Shown here in pieces: positions 8,081-17,064 of a DNA stretch of 64,000 nt (positions are counted from its first letter, which is position 1; each line of letters begins with the position of its first letter). The notes below the pieces were generated by a model. That model saw only the letters and a program-made list of their open reading frames with translations. It did not search any database and was not told the DNA's origin. The translations under genes and the position numbers were made by a program. This DNA comes from Deltaproteobacteria bacterium (GTDB taxonomy: Bacteria; Myxococcota_A; UBA796; CAJQPC01): NCBI GenBank assembly GCA_016717595.1, contig JADKFE010000022.1, positions 24,617 through 88,616 on the forward strand, in the 5' to 3' direction.

Positions 8081-10710
8081 TCAGGCGAGGCGGGGGGCCT
8101 TGCTCGCCTTGGGCGCGTCGTCCTCCTCGGGGGCGGGCACCCGCTCAAAGGTGATGTCGTCGCCCTCCAGATCCACCTTGATCGTGTCGCCTGGCCCGTA
8201 GCCCCCGGCGACGATGGCCTTGGACATGGGGTTGAGCAGGTAGGTCTGGATGGCGCGTTTGAGCGGCCGGGCGCCATAAGCCGGGTCGAAGCCCGCGTCG
8301 GCCAAGGCGGTGGCGGCCTGGGGCGTGATCGTGATGTGCAGCTCCCGCGGGGCGAGCAGCTTCTCCACCCGCTTGAGCTGGATCTTGAGGATGTGATCCA
8401 TGTCGGCGCGGTTGAGCGCATCAAACACGATGATGTCGTCGATGCGGTTGAGGAACTCCGGGCGGAACTCCTTACGCAAGGCGTCCATCACCGCGCTCAC
8501 GGCCTTCTCACGCTCGCCCTGGTGCTCGAACAGATACCGCGAGCCGATGTTGGACGTCATGATGAGCACGACGTTCTTGAAGTCCACCGTGCGACCTTTG
8601 CCGTCGGTGAGACGCCCATCGTCCAAGACCTGCAAGAGCGTGTTGAACACGTCGGGGTGGGCCTTCTCGATCTCATCCAGCAGCACGACGGAGTACGGAC
8701 GACGACGCACAGACTCGGTGAGCTGGCCGCCCTCGTCATACCCGACATAGCCTGGAGGCGCGCCGATGAGACGGGCCGTGGAGTGTTTCTCCATGTACTC
8801 GGACATGTCGATGCGCACCATCGCCTGATCGTCATCAAACAGGAACTCGGCCAGGGCGCGGGCGAGCTCGGTCTTGCCGACGCCGGTGGGGCCCAAGAAG
8901 ATGAACGAGCCGATGGGCTTCGACGGATCCTGCAGGCCGGCCCGGGCGCGGCGCACGGCGTCGGCGACGGCGACGATGGCCGGGTGCTGGCCGACCACGC
9001 GGCGGTGCAGGTTGTCCTCCATCTTGAGGAGCTTCTGTTGTTCAGACTCGATGAGCTTGGTGACGGGCACACCCGTCCACTTGGAGACGACGGTGGCGAT
9101 GTCGTCTTCAGTGACGTGCTCCCGGAGCAAGCCGCCGCCGACCTGCAGCGACTCTAGGCGGGCGCGGGCCTCCTCGATGGCGCGGTGGGCGGCGGGGATG
9201 TCACCGTAGCGGATCTGCCCGGCCACGTCGTACTGCCCAGAGCGGGTGGCGCCCTCAAGGCGGTGCTCCAGCGTCTCCAGCAGCTCTTTCTGCTTGGTGA
9301 TCTCCTCCAGGGCGCCCTTCTCGGCCTGCCACTGGCTCATCTGGCGTTTGGTCTCTTCCTCTAAGTTGGCGATCTCGTCGCGCAGCTTCTCCGCGCGCTC
9401 CATCGTGCCCTTGTCCGTCTCCCGGGAGAGCGCGCCGAGCTCGATCTTGAGGTTGTTCACCTTACGCTGGAGCAGATCGATGGGCTGGGGCAGCGTCTCG
9501 ATCTCCATCTTGAGCCGCGAGGCCGCCTCATCCATCAGGTCGATGGCCTTGTCGGGGAGCTTACGGTCGGCGATGTAGCGGTGCGACAGGGTGGCCGCGG
9601 CCAAGATCGCGTCGTCGGTGATCTTGATGCCGTGGTGGACCTCGTACTTGTCCTTGATGCCGCGCAGGATCGAGATGGTGTCGGCCACGGTGGGCTCGTT
9701 CACCATCACCTGCTGGAAGCGGCGCTCTAAGGCCTTGTCTTTCTCGATGTGTTTGCGGAACTCGTCCACGGTGGTGGCGCCGATGCAGCGCACCTCACCA
9801 CGGGCCAAGGCGGGCTTGAGCATGTTGCCCGCGTCCATGGAGCCCTCGGACTTCCCGGCGCCGACCATCATGTGCAGCTCATCAATGAACAGGATGATCT
9901 CGCCGTTTGAGGACTCGATCTCCTTGATCACCGACTTGAGGCGCTCCTCAAACTCGCCCTTGTACTTGGCGCCGGCCAGGAGCGCGGCGAGGTCCAAGGA
10001 GAGGAGCTTCTTGTCTTTGAGCGACTCGGGCACGTCCCCGGCGGCCAGACGGAGCGCGATGCCCTCGACGATGGCCGTCTTGCCCACGCCAGGGTCGCCG
10101 ATGAGCACGGGGTTGTTCTTGCTGCGACGCGACAAGACCTGCATCGTGCGGCGGATCTCTTCGTCGCGGCCGATGACCGGGTCGAGCTTGCCGTCTTTGG
10201 CGTCTTGGGTGACGTCGCGGGTGTACTTGGAGAGCGACTCGTAGCTGCCCTCGGCGTCTTCGCCGCTCACCGTGCGCCCGGCGCGCATGGCCTCAATCGC
10301 CGAGACCAGGCGCTCTTCAGTGGCGCCTAAGTCCAAGAGGAGCTGCCGGGGGTCGTCCTTCACGCGGACGAGGCCGATGAGCAGCATCTCCGAGGCGATG
10401 TGGGTGTCCTTGTACTTCTTGCTGGCCTTCTCGGCCTCGTCGAGCACGGACTGGAGCTGGCGGAGACGCCGGCCTTGGTGCCGCCGGAGACCTTGGGCAA
10501 GGCGCCGACGAGCTTCGCCGCGCCGGCCTTGAGCTGCTCGGGGCTGGTGCCCACGCGGTTCAAGAGGTTGGGGATGATGCCCTTGTCTTGCTCCAGGAGG
10601 GTGAGGAGGATGTGGGCGGGGCGGACTTCAGGGTTGCCCATACGACCGGCGACGCGCTGGGCCTCGGCGATGGCCTCCACCGCCTTCACGGTGAACTTCT
10701 CGAACGACAT
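8081..10710 (-). CDS. clpB: ClpB disaggregase chaperone (single-base frameshift)
   Basis: Hsp100 ATPase that threads aggregated proteins with DnaK. From ATG 10710 (AAGGAG 8 bases upstream) come the double Clp_N region, AAA1 with GDPGVGKT and FIDELH, the long coiled-coil middle domain, AAA2 with GPTGVGKT and VVLLDEIEKAHP, and the D2-small domain, about 876 residues, the normal ClpB size. The frame breaks inside Clp_N at about 10,461-10,467: GTCTCCGCCAG would read on correctly as GTC TCC CGC CAG if one C were restored. The locus length plus one is divisible by three, so a single missing base explains it. The long middle domain and isolated location argue against a T6SS ClpV. Confidence 0.93.
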
Positions 10711-10838
10711 AAGGGGTGCTCCTTGAAGGGGGAGTCGTGTTACCGAAGAGCTTAAGCGCGGCCTCTCGCCGGGGAAGCGCCCCGGCGTGACCTCGGGTCG
10801 CGCAGAACGAGCTGAACGCGGCACAGAATAGCGGAGAG

Positions 10839-11417
10839 ATGGCGACGAGAACGATCACATCCCCCGCTCGGGGCGAAGGATTGGCGCGCTTAAGGGCGCT
10901 GATCCTCATCATGGTGGCGCTGAAGGCCGATCTCGCCGCGGCGCAGGCGGTGAGCCCGGACGATGTCGGGAGCCCGCCTAGCCCGCCAGCCGAGGCGCAG
11001 GCGCCGCCGCCCGACGGCGCAACGGGCGACCTCGACGCCCAAGCCAAGGCCCTCGCCGCCGCCGACAGCCCGTGGCGCCCGGCGCTGAGCGGCTGCGGCG
11101 GGGCGGGCTTGGCCGTGGCTTTGGGGGTAGGCGCTGGCCTCGCCCCGGTCGTGGGGGCCCCGGTGCTTGGCGGCTTGGCCTGCGGCGCCTTGGGCTGCGC
11201 GACGACGGCCTGGGGCTGGGATCTTGACCCGCGCCCGCTGCCCGAGGGCGCGTGTGTGGCGCTGGATGAGCCGAGCTGCGCCGCGCTGGGTGAGGCCTAC
11301 GGAGACGCGGTGCTGCGCCGCCGCCGACGTTGGGTCTACGTCGGCGGCGTGGTCGGCGGGGCGGTGAGCTTGGGCGTGTCGTTGGGTGTGGTGGCCTTGG
11401 TCGGCGACCGGCTCTAG
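10839..11417 (+). CDS. small membrane protein of unknown function
   Basis: A 192-residue protein that I do not recognise. A signal-like hydrophobic segment (residues 18-36, ending AAAQA) is followed by a Pro/Ala linker, a Cys-containing hydrophobic pair (about residues 85-130, with three to four cysteines in CGGAG, ACGALGCA) and a C-terminal membrane helix (about 165-188) preceded by five arginines. It diverges from clpB and its last bases overlap the stop of tyrS on the other strand. Function cannot be assigned. Confidence 0.55.
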   Translation: MATRTITSPARGEGLARLRALILIMVALKADLAAAQAVSPDDVGSPPSPPAEAQAPPPDGATGDLDAQAKALAAADSPWRPALSGCGGAGLAVALGVGAGLAPVVGAPVLGGLACGALGCATTAWGWDLDPRPLPEGACVALDEPSCAALGEAYGDAVLRRRRRWVYVGGVVGGAVSLGVSLGVVALVGDRL

Positions 11418-12628
11418 GCCGGGATCACCCGCACCACGTCTTTTTTGCCGCGCCAGATCATCACGCCGCCGGACTCGTCCAAGGCGTCTTCAGTGAGCAT
11501 CGCGGCGATGTCGGTCACCGCGCCCTCCCGTTTGGCCCCCAGCTTCACCGCGCCCTGCTGAATCTGGCGCCGGGCGTCGGACTTCGACGCGCAGAGGCCG
11601 GTCTCGACGAGCACGTCCACCATCGGCTTGGGCAGGCTCAGCCCACGCTCGGGCGCCGAGCCCGCCGCGCCGCCGCCGCCGAACACCGCCAGCGCCGCGT
11701 CTAAGGCGGCCTTGGCCTCGGCCTCGCCGTGCATGATCTTCGTGGCCTCAAACGCCAGGCGGCGCTTGGCCTCGCGGATCTCGGCGCCCTCCAAGGCCGC
11801 CAAGGTGGCGATCTCGTCGAGCTCCAAGAAGGTGAAGATGCGCAGCAGACGGCCTACGTCGGCGTCCTCGACGTTCATCCAGTACTGGAAGTAGTCATAC
11901 GGCGCCAGCCGATGCGCCCCGAGCCACACCGCGCCCGCCGCCGTCTTGCCCATCTTGGCGCCTGAGGCCGACAACAGGAGCGGCTGGGTGAAGCCCTCGG
12001 CCTCGCGGCCCTCGACGCGGCGGATGAGGTCGATGCCCGCGGTGATGTTGCCCCACTGGTCGTCGCCGCCGAGCTGCAAGGTGCAGCCGTAGCGGCGGTT
12101 GAGCTCCAAGAAGTCGTAGGCCTGGAGGAGCTGGTAGTTGAACTCGATGAACGAGAGGCCCTTCTCTAAACGAAGCTTCACGCTGGCTTTGCTGAGCATC
12201 GTGTTCACCGAGAAGTGCCGCCCGATGTCACGCAAGAACTGGATGTAGTGAAGGCTGCACAGCCAGTCTTGGTTGTCTACGAGCAGGCCCCGCTCGCCGT
12301 CGAGGGTCAACACCTGGCTGAGCTGGGCGCGGATGCCCACCTTGTTGTGCTCGATCTGCTCGGTGGTGATGAGCTGCCGGGCCTCGTCTTTGCCCGACGG
12401 ATCGCCGACCATGGCCGTGCCGCCGCCGACCACGGCGATGATCCGGTGCCCGGCGCGCTGGAGGTGGGCCAGGGCCATCGCCGGGAAGAGGTGGCCGATG
12501 TGTAAGGAGTCGGAGGTGGGGTCAAAACCTGCGTAAACGGAGATCGGCGGGCCGTCGATGAGCGCGGGGGCGCCCTCGGTGTGCTGCTGGACAAAACCGC
12601 GCGCTTGTAGGGTAGAGAAGACGCTCAT
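11414..12628 (-). CDS. tyrS: tyrosyl-tRNA synthetase
   Basis: Class I aminoacyl-tRNA synthetase of the bacterial type, 404 residues, charging tRNA-Tyr in the cytosol. The HIGH motif is intact at about residues 43-46 (LHIGHLFPAM), the tyrosine-binding YxxLQAYD region lies near 170, GGDDQWGN near 193 and the KMSKS equivalent reads KMGKT near 226. The C-terminal 65 residues form an S4-like RNA-binding domain beginning ...DARRQIQQGAVKLG. ATG 12628 is the first start after a clear promoter. The 3' end overlaps the converging membrane-protein gene by 4 bases. Confidence 0.95.
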   Translation of the reverse strand: MSVFSTLQARGFVQQHTEGAPALIDGPPISVYAGFDPTSDSLHIGHLFPAMALAHLQRAGHRIIAVVGGGTAMVGDPSGKDEARQLITTEQIEHNKVGIRAQLSQVLTLDGERGLLVDNQDWLCSLHYIQFLRDIGRHFSVNTMLSKASVKLRLEKGLSFIEFNYQLLQAYDFLELNRRYGCTLQLGGDDQWGNITAGIDLIRRVEGREAEGFTQPLLLSASGAKMGKTAAGAVWLGAHRLAPYDYFQYWMNVEDADVGRLLRIFTFLELDEIATLAALEGAEIREAKRRLAFEATKIMHGEAEAKAALDAALAVFGGGGAAGSAPERGLSLPKPMVDVLVETGLCASKSDARRQIQQGAVKLGAKREGAVTDIAAMLTEDALDESGGVMIWRGKKDVVRVIPA

Positions 12629-12673
12629 GGGGGCCGCCCGGGTGAACGCGCCGCGTCGCGCGGCGCCTCCTTG

Positions 12674-12702
12674 GCATTAAGCAGGCGCTGAAACCCGGTC
12701 AA
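12674..12702 (-). promoter_or_regulatory. sigma70-type promoter of tyrS
   Basis: Minus-strand TTGACC (12702-12697) and TAATGC (12679-12674) are 17 bases apart. The transcript leader of about 38 bases contains a perfect GC hairpin, CGCCGCG/CGCGGCG (12649-12665), that could influence translation of tyrS. Confidence 0.55.
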
Positions 12703-12815
12703 CTCCGGCTTATCGCTCCTTGTGTCGAAATTGTGACGCGAACGTGTCGTACTCTCAGCAGGGGCCCGCGCGGCAGGGGCCCCAAGCAAGACACTCGCCG
12801 ATGACAGGAGCGCGA

Positions 12816-13226
12816 ATGCAGATCAACTTCCACTCCCCTGATGATGTCTTCACCGATGAGCTGCGTGAGTATGGAGAGGAGAAGCTGACCCGGCCGCTGA
12901 TGCGACACAAGATCCCCACGGAGAACGCCCGCCTCGACGTAGACGCCTCCAACGTGCGTGAGCGCGTGGCGCTGCGGGTGCGGATGACCTTCCCCGGCAC
13001 GACGATCACCGTGTCTACTCTGAGCGGCGACGCCTTCTCCGCCGTAGACATGGCAGAAGACAAGCTGGCGCGGAAGCTCCGCGACACTGAAGAGCGCCGC
13101 CGTGAACAAGATCGCCGCCGTCTGGAGCTGGCGCCGCTGGATGACGAGGCCACGGACATCTTCACCGCGGATGAGGAGGAGGTCCTGCGCCAGATGGGCG
13201 CGCTGGACGCCGTCTTAGAGCTCTGA
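12816..13226 (+). CDS. ribosome hibernation/stress factor, HPF/RaiA (YfiA) family
   Basis: A 136-residue protein expected to bind the 30S decoding region and shut down translation in stationary phase. It opens MQINFHSPDD and follows the beta-alpha-beta-beta-beta-alpha layout of the S30AE domain, including a basic helix (AEDKLARKLRD) that contacts rRNA in this family; the tail is acidic and has no HPF dimerisation domain, so it is the short type. GGAG 7 bases upstream favours ATG 12816 over ATG 12801. The first strand is less conserved than in E. coli HPF, so exact subfamily is open. Confidence 0.75.
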   Translation: MQINFHSPDDVFTDELREYGEEKLTRPLMRHKIPTENARLDVDASNVRERVALRVRMTFPGTTITVSTLSGDAFSAVDMAEDKLARKLRDTEERRREQDRRRLELAPLDDEATDIFTADEEEVLRQMGALDAVLEL

Positions 13227-13296
13227 GCCCCAGCGTCGCGCGGGCGCTCTCGGGCGCTCGCGCGACGACCGCGAAGCGCGGTGGTTAGAGGGGCGC

Positions 13297-14035
13297 ATGT
13301 TCCCTGCTCCTCTGCTCGCCAAGCTCGCCGTCGCCCAAGAGGCCGCCTGGGTCGCCGACGCCAGCGTTGAGAGGCCGCCGCCGCCTGGAGCGAGGCGCTC
13401 GGCCGCCGGGGCCTCACGGTTCACCCGGTGAGCCCCATCCCCAATGATCACCCGGCCTTGCCCAACACCCTCACCGTGACCTTTGAGGGGGACGCGATCG
13501 TGCGGGCGCGGGCCGTGCCCACGCGGGGCTCAGTCCAGCTCACCCGCACCGGCTGGGATCAGGTGGAGGCCACCCTCGTCGACCCCCCACGCACCCCCCC
13601 TGGGCCCATGGCCCGGGCGAGCCTCTTCGCGGCGCTGCCGGGCGAGGCCCAAGCCGCCTTGCGCGGCCTTGACCTCACGAGGCCAGGGCCGGAGCCGGAC
13701 GCGCTCCTCGGGGATCCCGCCCGCTGCTTGGCCCGGGTCGCCGAGTTCGACGCCTCGCCGATCCCCGAGGCCAAAGAGGCCCTCCGCCTCGGCTTAGAGA
13801 CCGCACCCCAAAGCCCTGCCACCGGGCCCTGCTCACGAGCCTGTTGAAGGATCCGGCGATGAAGGCCCCGGTCTCGGCCTGGATCGTCGCGCGGTACCAC
13901 GCCGCGCCCGCCGAGGAGCGCGCCCACTACGTCGCCTTGGGCTTTATGGTGAGCGAGCCCGCCGCCGCCTTAGAGGCCGTGTTCGACGCCGAGGACACGC
14001 GGCTCTGGGGAGTGAGAGGGGCCAGCTTAGGTTAG
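13297..14035 (+). CDS. unknown protein, interrupted by two frameshifts
   Basis: Three adjacent open segments in successive frames read as one plausible protein of about 246 residues if one G is restored near 13,368 (GAGAGGCC, giving ...VERAAAAWSEALGRRG...) and one C near 13,827 (AGCCCTGCC, giving ...APQSPCHRALLTSLLKDP...). The total length plus two is divisible by three, fitting two one-base losses. I do not recognise the family: it has an N-terminal AKLAVAQEA helix, a beta-rich centre and a helical C-terminus. It could be a decayed gene, but the clean reconstruction suggests read errors. Confidence 0.5.
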
Positions 14036-14049
14036 AATCCCAGGTACAA

Positions 14050-15418
14050 ATGTCCATGACCCGCCCTCGCCCACGCTGCGCTCGGCTGAACGCCGCCCAC
14101 CGCGCCGCCTGCTTGTACTGCGGTGAGGCCCTGCCCAACCCGGCGCCGCCGCCGGAGGCTCCCAGAGCGCGGGGCTTGCCCGCGGATCTGGACCGCCTGG
14201 TGAACGAGGCCCTGCGCGGCAAAGGGGTGAAGGCGCTGCACGAGGCCCTGCGGCAGGCCAACACGGCGCCGGTGGAGACCGCCGCGCCAGAGGAGGGGCT
14301 TGTCGCATCAAATGGGGTGCAGGTGCTGGCGAGGTCCGGTGCGAGGCGACGCGGGTAGAGGCGGCCATGTCGCATCCGGTGGATGCGACAAGCGACAGAA
14401 GGTGTCGCGTTTAATGCTAAGACGACTGTCACATTCATCCCGCCAGCAGACCTCACGCCAGGTGCTACGGCGCTCACCGAGGCCGAGGAGGCCGTCAGCC
14501 GGGCGCGGGGCAGGCTCACGGACGGGGCGCTGGTGGAGGCGGCGGAGATTCTGCGACAGCTCGCCGGGCGCCTGCCGACGCTGCTGCCTGAGCCCGCCGT
14601 TGAGCCGCGGAGGTGGAGCCGGCCGCGGAGGTGGAGCCCGCCGAGGCCCGCCCGGTGCCGCTGCCGCTGTTTCGGTTCGGCTGGGCGCTGGTGATCGACG
14701 GCCTCGCTGACGCCGCCCGCGCTCCGGCCTTGGCCAGCGCCTTGGGTCAAGACCTGGCGACGGCGCGGCTGCACGCCGTCTCGGCGCACCCCAAGGTGGT
14801 GCAGCGCGGGGATGACGAGGCGGCGCTCACCGCCCGGGCCGAGCGCCTGCGGGCCGAGGGGATCGCCACGAGCGTGCTGCATCGCAGCATGGTCCAGCGC
14901 CTCGGGCGACCGGCCTGGCGCGCTCCTTCGTCTGGGGCGGCCCGGTGCTGGGGCTCGACGGCCGCGCCTTCTGGGAGGGTGACCCGGAGGAGGTGCGGGC
15001 GCAGAGAGGGGCGCCTTGGCCGTGGTTTGAGCCGGTCTTGGGCGTGCTCGGCGAGGTGACGGTGGTGCGCAGCCGCTCGGCCTCAGCCCCCGGGCGCTTC
15101 GCCCGCAAGACCTTGGGGACCGGTCCGACGGTGCTCGACGAGCGCCGCGTCGGCGTGTTGGACCTCTGGGGCGAAGACGGCGGGCACCTTCGCCTCGTCG
15201 AGGGCCTCACCGACTCCGGGGACAGCCGCGCGCCGTTTCGGACCTTGGTGGAGACGATCACGTCCGCCGCGCCGGGCCTAAGGATCACCGCCCGGCGGGT
15301 GTGCCGCCCCGAGGAGAGCCGCGCGGCGGGGGAGCCCGGTGAGGCGGTCGTTCGTTCAGGCTGGCCGACCTTTGAGGAGCACACGCGCCTGTGCTGGCTG
15401 CACCTGCACGGTCGTTGA
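14050..15418 (+). CDS. zinc-ribbon-like unknown protein, multiply interrupted
   Basis: The N-terminus (ACLYCGEALP, plus an earlier Cys) looks like a zinc ribbon; the rest contains a helical segment and an alpha/beta domain ending ...RLCWLHLHGR. The frame is interrupted by a TAG at 14356, a 4-base loss near 14,600 in a repeated GAGCCGGCCGCGGAGGTG unit, and a one-base loss in a GGG run near 14,907 (restoring it gives ...MVQRLGATGLARSFVWGG...). The segment around the TAG is the TGTCGC-repeat cluster, so part of it may be inserted DNA. It follows the preceding unknown gene by 14 bases. No function can be proposed. Confidence 0.4.
14301..14440. repeat. cluster of TGTCGC-type direct and inverted repeats
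   Basis: Within 140 bases the motif TGTCGCATCAAATGG (14301) recurs as TGTCGCATCC (14368), TGTCGCGTTTAATGC (14403) and TGTCACATTCATCC (14427), with inverted copies GGATGCGACA (14381-14390) and GCGACA (14392). The 14368 copy and its inverse make a perfect 10-bp stem with a GGT loop. The patch is AT-richer than its surroundings and sits inside an interrupted reading frame. Spaced TGTC repeats like this are typical of transposase-binding ends of Tn7/Tn5053/Tn552-type elements; no transposase is present. Confidence 0.6.
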
Positions 15419-15423
15419 GCGGC

Positions 15424-16035
15424 TCACTTGCCCTCAAAGAACAGCGCGTCGATGAAGAAGGTCGAGGCGAGCAGGAGCGCGCGGTCATCTTCTGTGAGGG
15501 AGGGGTCGGAGAACTCGACGCCGAAGCTGTCCGCGTCGGTGAAGCTCCTTGAGGCCGCCGCCCCACTTCTTCGCGATGAGCCCGACCTCGCGGCCCGAGG
15601 CGTCGACCACGGCGAACTCCCTGCGGATGAAGCGGCGCTCGAGGGTGAAGCGCGCGTCTGGCCCTGGGCGTCAACGACCCGCAGCCGGGGCAGGAAGAAC
15701 GTCCAGAGCTTCTCGACGGCGCCGATGCGGGTGTCTCCCGAGAAGACCTCCGCGCTGGGGAAAAAGAACGCGAAGGGCTTGACCACCCGGCCGATCTTCT
15801 GGCGGTTGGTGTCGTAGAGGTGAATCGTCATCGCCCGCGCCCGGCCCATGAAGCTGCGCAGAAGCGCCCCGCTCACGCCGCCGCTCTCCTCCGCGGCGTA
15901 GCCGATCTCCGCGCCTTTGTCGTCCTTGAGCGAGTAGCGGTTGCGTCCCTCAAAGTCGGTCACCATCTCCAGAAGCTCTTTCTTCTGGTGGACCATGACG
16001 CGGGACGAGCGGGCGACGAGGGCGGTGACGGACAT
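15424..16035 (-). CDS. LURP-one/scramblase-like protein (internal compensated frameshift)
   Basis: About 204 residues with the repeated beta-hairpin pattern of LURP-one-related (Tubby-like, phospholipid scramblase-like) proteins: FEGRNRYSLKDDKGAEIGY, ...IHLYDTNRQKIG..., ...RIGAVEKLWTFFLPRLRVVDA. Between about 15,550 and 15,665 the frame is wrong: the alternative frame reads ...DARFTLERRFIRREFAVVDASG..., the expected continuation, and the original frame resumes at ...FTDADSFGVEF. Restoring one C near 15,660 and two bases near 15,545 repairs the domain. GGAG lies 6 bases before ATG 16035. Function in bacteria is unclear; lipid or membrane association is likely from the fold. Confidence 0.6.
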   Translation of the reverse strand: MSVTALVARSSRVMVHQKKELLEMVTDFEGRNRYSLKDDKGAEIGYAAEESGGVSGALLRSFMGRARAMTIHLYDTNRQKIGRVVKPFAFFFPSAEVFSGDTRIGAVEKLWTFFLPRLRVVDAQGQTRASPSSAASSAGSSPWSTPRAARSGSSRRSGAAASRSFTDADSFGVEFSDPSLTEDDRALLLASTFFIDALFFEGK

Positions 16036-16053
16036 GCAGAGCTCCGAGGAAGA

Positions 16054-16699
16054 TCAGGACGCGAGGAGCAAATATAGTATTAGGCCCGCGTGAGTGGCTT
16101 CATTGAACCCGACGGGGCGATCGGGAAGCCCGCTCGCGGCGGCGACCTCTTCGGGGCGGAAGCGGTGAATGGTCAGCCGGGGCGGAGTAGTGCGCGCTCG
16201 ATCGGGGGGAGGATGGGCGGGTGGATTCATTCGCTGCCAGGCCGCTCGTCGGCGCGTCGCCTGCTCAGAGGGCGTTTGCTCCCACTCCTCGCGACGCAAC
16301 AGCGGCGCGTTGATGTGCTCAAACAGCAGCACGATGAGCGTCGCGCAGGTCAGACCGCCCGCGCCCTCTACAGAGAGCGTGGTGTCGGGGAGCAGGCTGA
16401 CCCCGCGGAGGTCGAGGCCGAACGGGACAGATCTCCTCCCGTTCTTGAGCCAGAACCGCTCTGCAGCGTCGCAGAGGTCGCCGATCACCTGTGCGTCTGA
16501 CGCAGGCGGGACGAACCAAGCCGGCTCGGTGAACTCCTGCTCGCAGCGAAGCCCACGCGCTGTCATCGAGAGGCAGCGCATCGTCCCGTCCGCGTCTTCG
16601 AAACCACAACGACAGGTGGAGGGTGGTGCGATCTCCTTGGATGAGGACGGCGCCAGGAGGGATTTCGTCAGGAACCGCTCTCTTCGGCGTGACTTTCAA
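16054..16699 (-). CDS. unknown Cys-rich protein, third gene of XRE-ImmA operon (frameshifted)
   Basis: The likely start is TTG 16699, overlapping the TGA of the upstream gene (TTGA) with AGAGG behind it. After about 30 residues the coding potential moves to another frame, which reads TCRCGF...MRCL...RCEQEF, a possible four-cysteine zinc site, followed by a helical domain with FWLKNGRRSVPFGLDLRG and a hydrophobic LTCATLIVLLF segment. The break is near 16,600-16,620 and needs two more or one fewer base. I do not recognise the family. Overlapping starts tie it to the two genes upstream. Confidence 0.5.
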
Positions 16700-17064
16700 G
16701 TGAGCCTCTGGCGCAGCTCATCCCGATCGTTGGGAGACCAACCGTGGTGGTCACGCAGGGCGCCATCGACACGATTCAGAAACACACGCCGGGGCTCACC
16801 CAGCTCGTCCTTGGCGTCGCGGGTGACCACGAGCGCGCCGGACAGGGCGCTGGGGGGGACCAAGGCGACGTCCAATCGCTCCAGGAACATCGTGACTGTC
16901 CGGAGCTTCCCCGCAGAGAGCGCGTCATCGAGGCCCATTGTCACGGTCAGTCGTGCGCGGCCTTGCTTCTCCGCGCGTAAGGCGTCATGGATACGCGCGA
17001 GCCACTCCGTCACCTCACGCTCATCTGCGCGGCGCATCTTCGTTCGCTGCGCGGAGGCCCCCAC
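16696..17064 (-). CDS. small unknown protein, second gene of XRE-ImmA operon
   Basis: A basic, mostly helical protein of up to 122 residues starting with GTG 17064 or, more conservatively, ATG 17037 (MRRADEREV). Its start overlaps the end of the XRE-ImmA/IrrE gene by 28-55 bases and its stop overlaps the start of the next gene. It has no signal peptide and no motif that I recognise; mixed charged helices and a beta segment (VALVPPSALSGALVV) are visible. Position directly after an ImmA/IrrE regulator suggests a regulated partner, which is inference only. Confidence 0.55.
   Translation of the reverse strand: MGASAQRTKMRRADEREVTEWLARIHDALRAEKQGRARLTVTMGLDDALSAGKLRTVTMFLERLDVALVPPSALSGALVVTRDAKDELGEPRRVFLNRVDGALRDHHGWSPNDRDELRQRLT

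Noticed and set aside
8081..10710. ClpB as the T6SS ATPase ClpV/TssH
   Set aside because: It lies 20 kb from the T6SS, has the long middle domain and double Clp_N of housekeeping ClpB, and stands alone. The real tssH must be elsewhere.
14050..15418. Transposase gene associated with the TGTCGC repeats
   Set aside because: None of the frames shows a DDE or other transposase motif; the surrounding protein looks like an unrelated zinc-ribbon protein.
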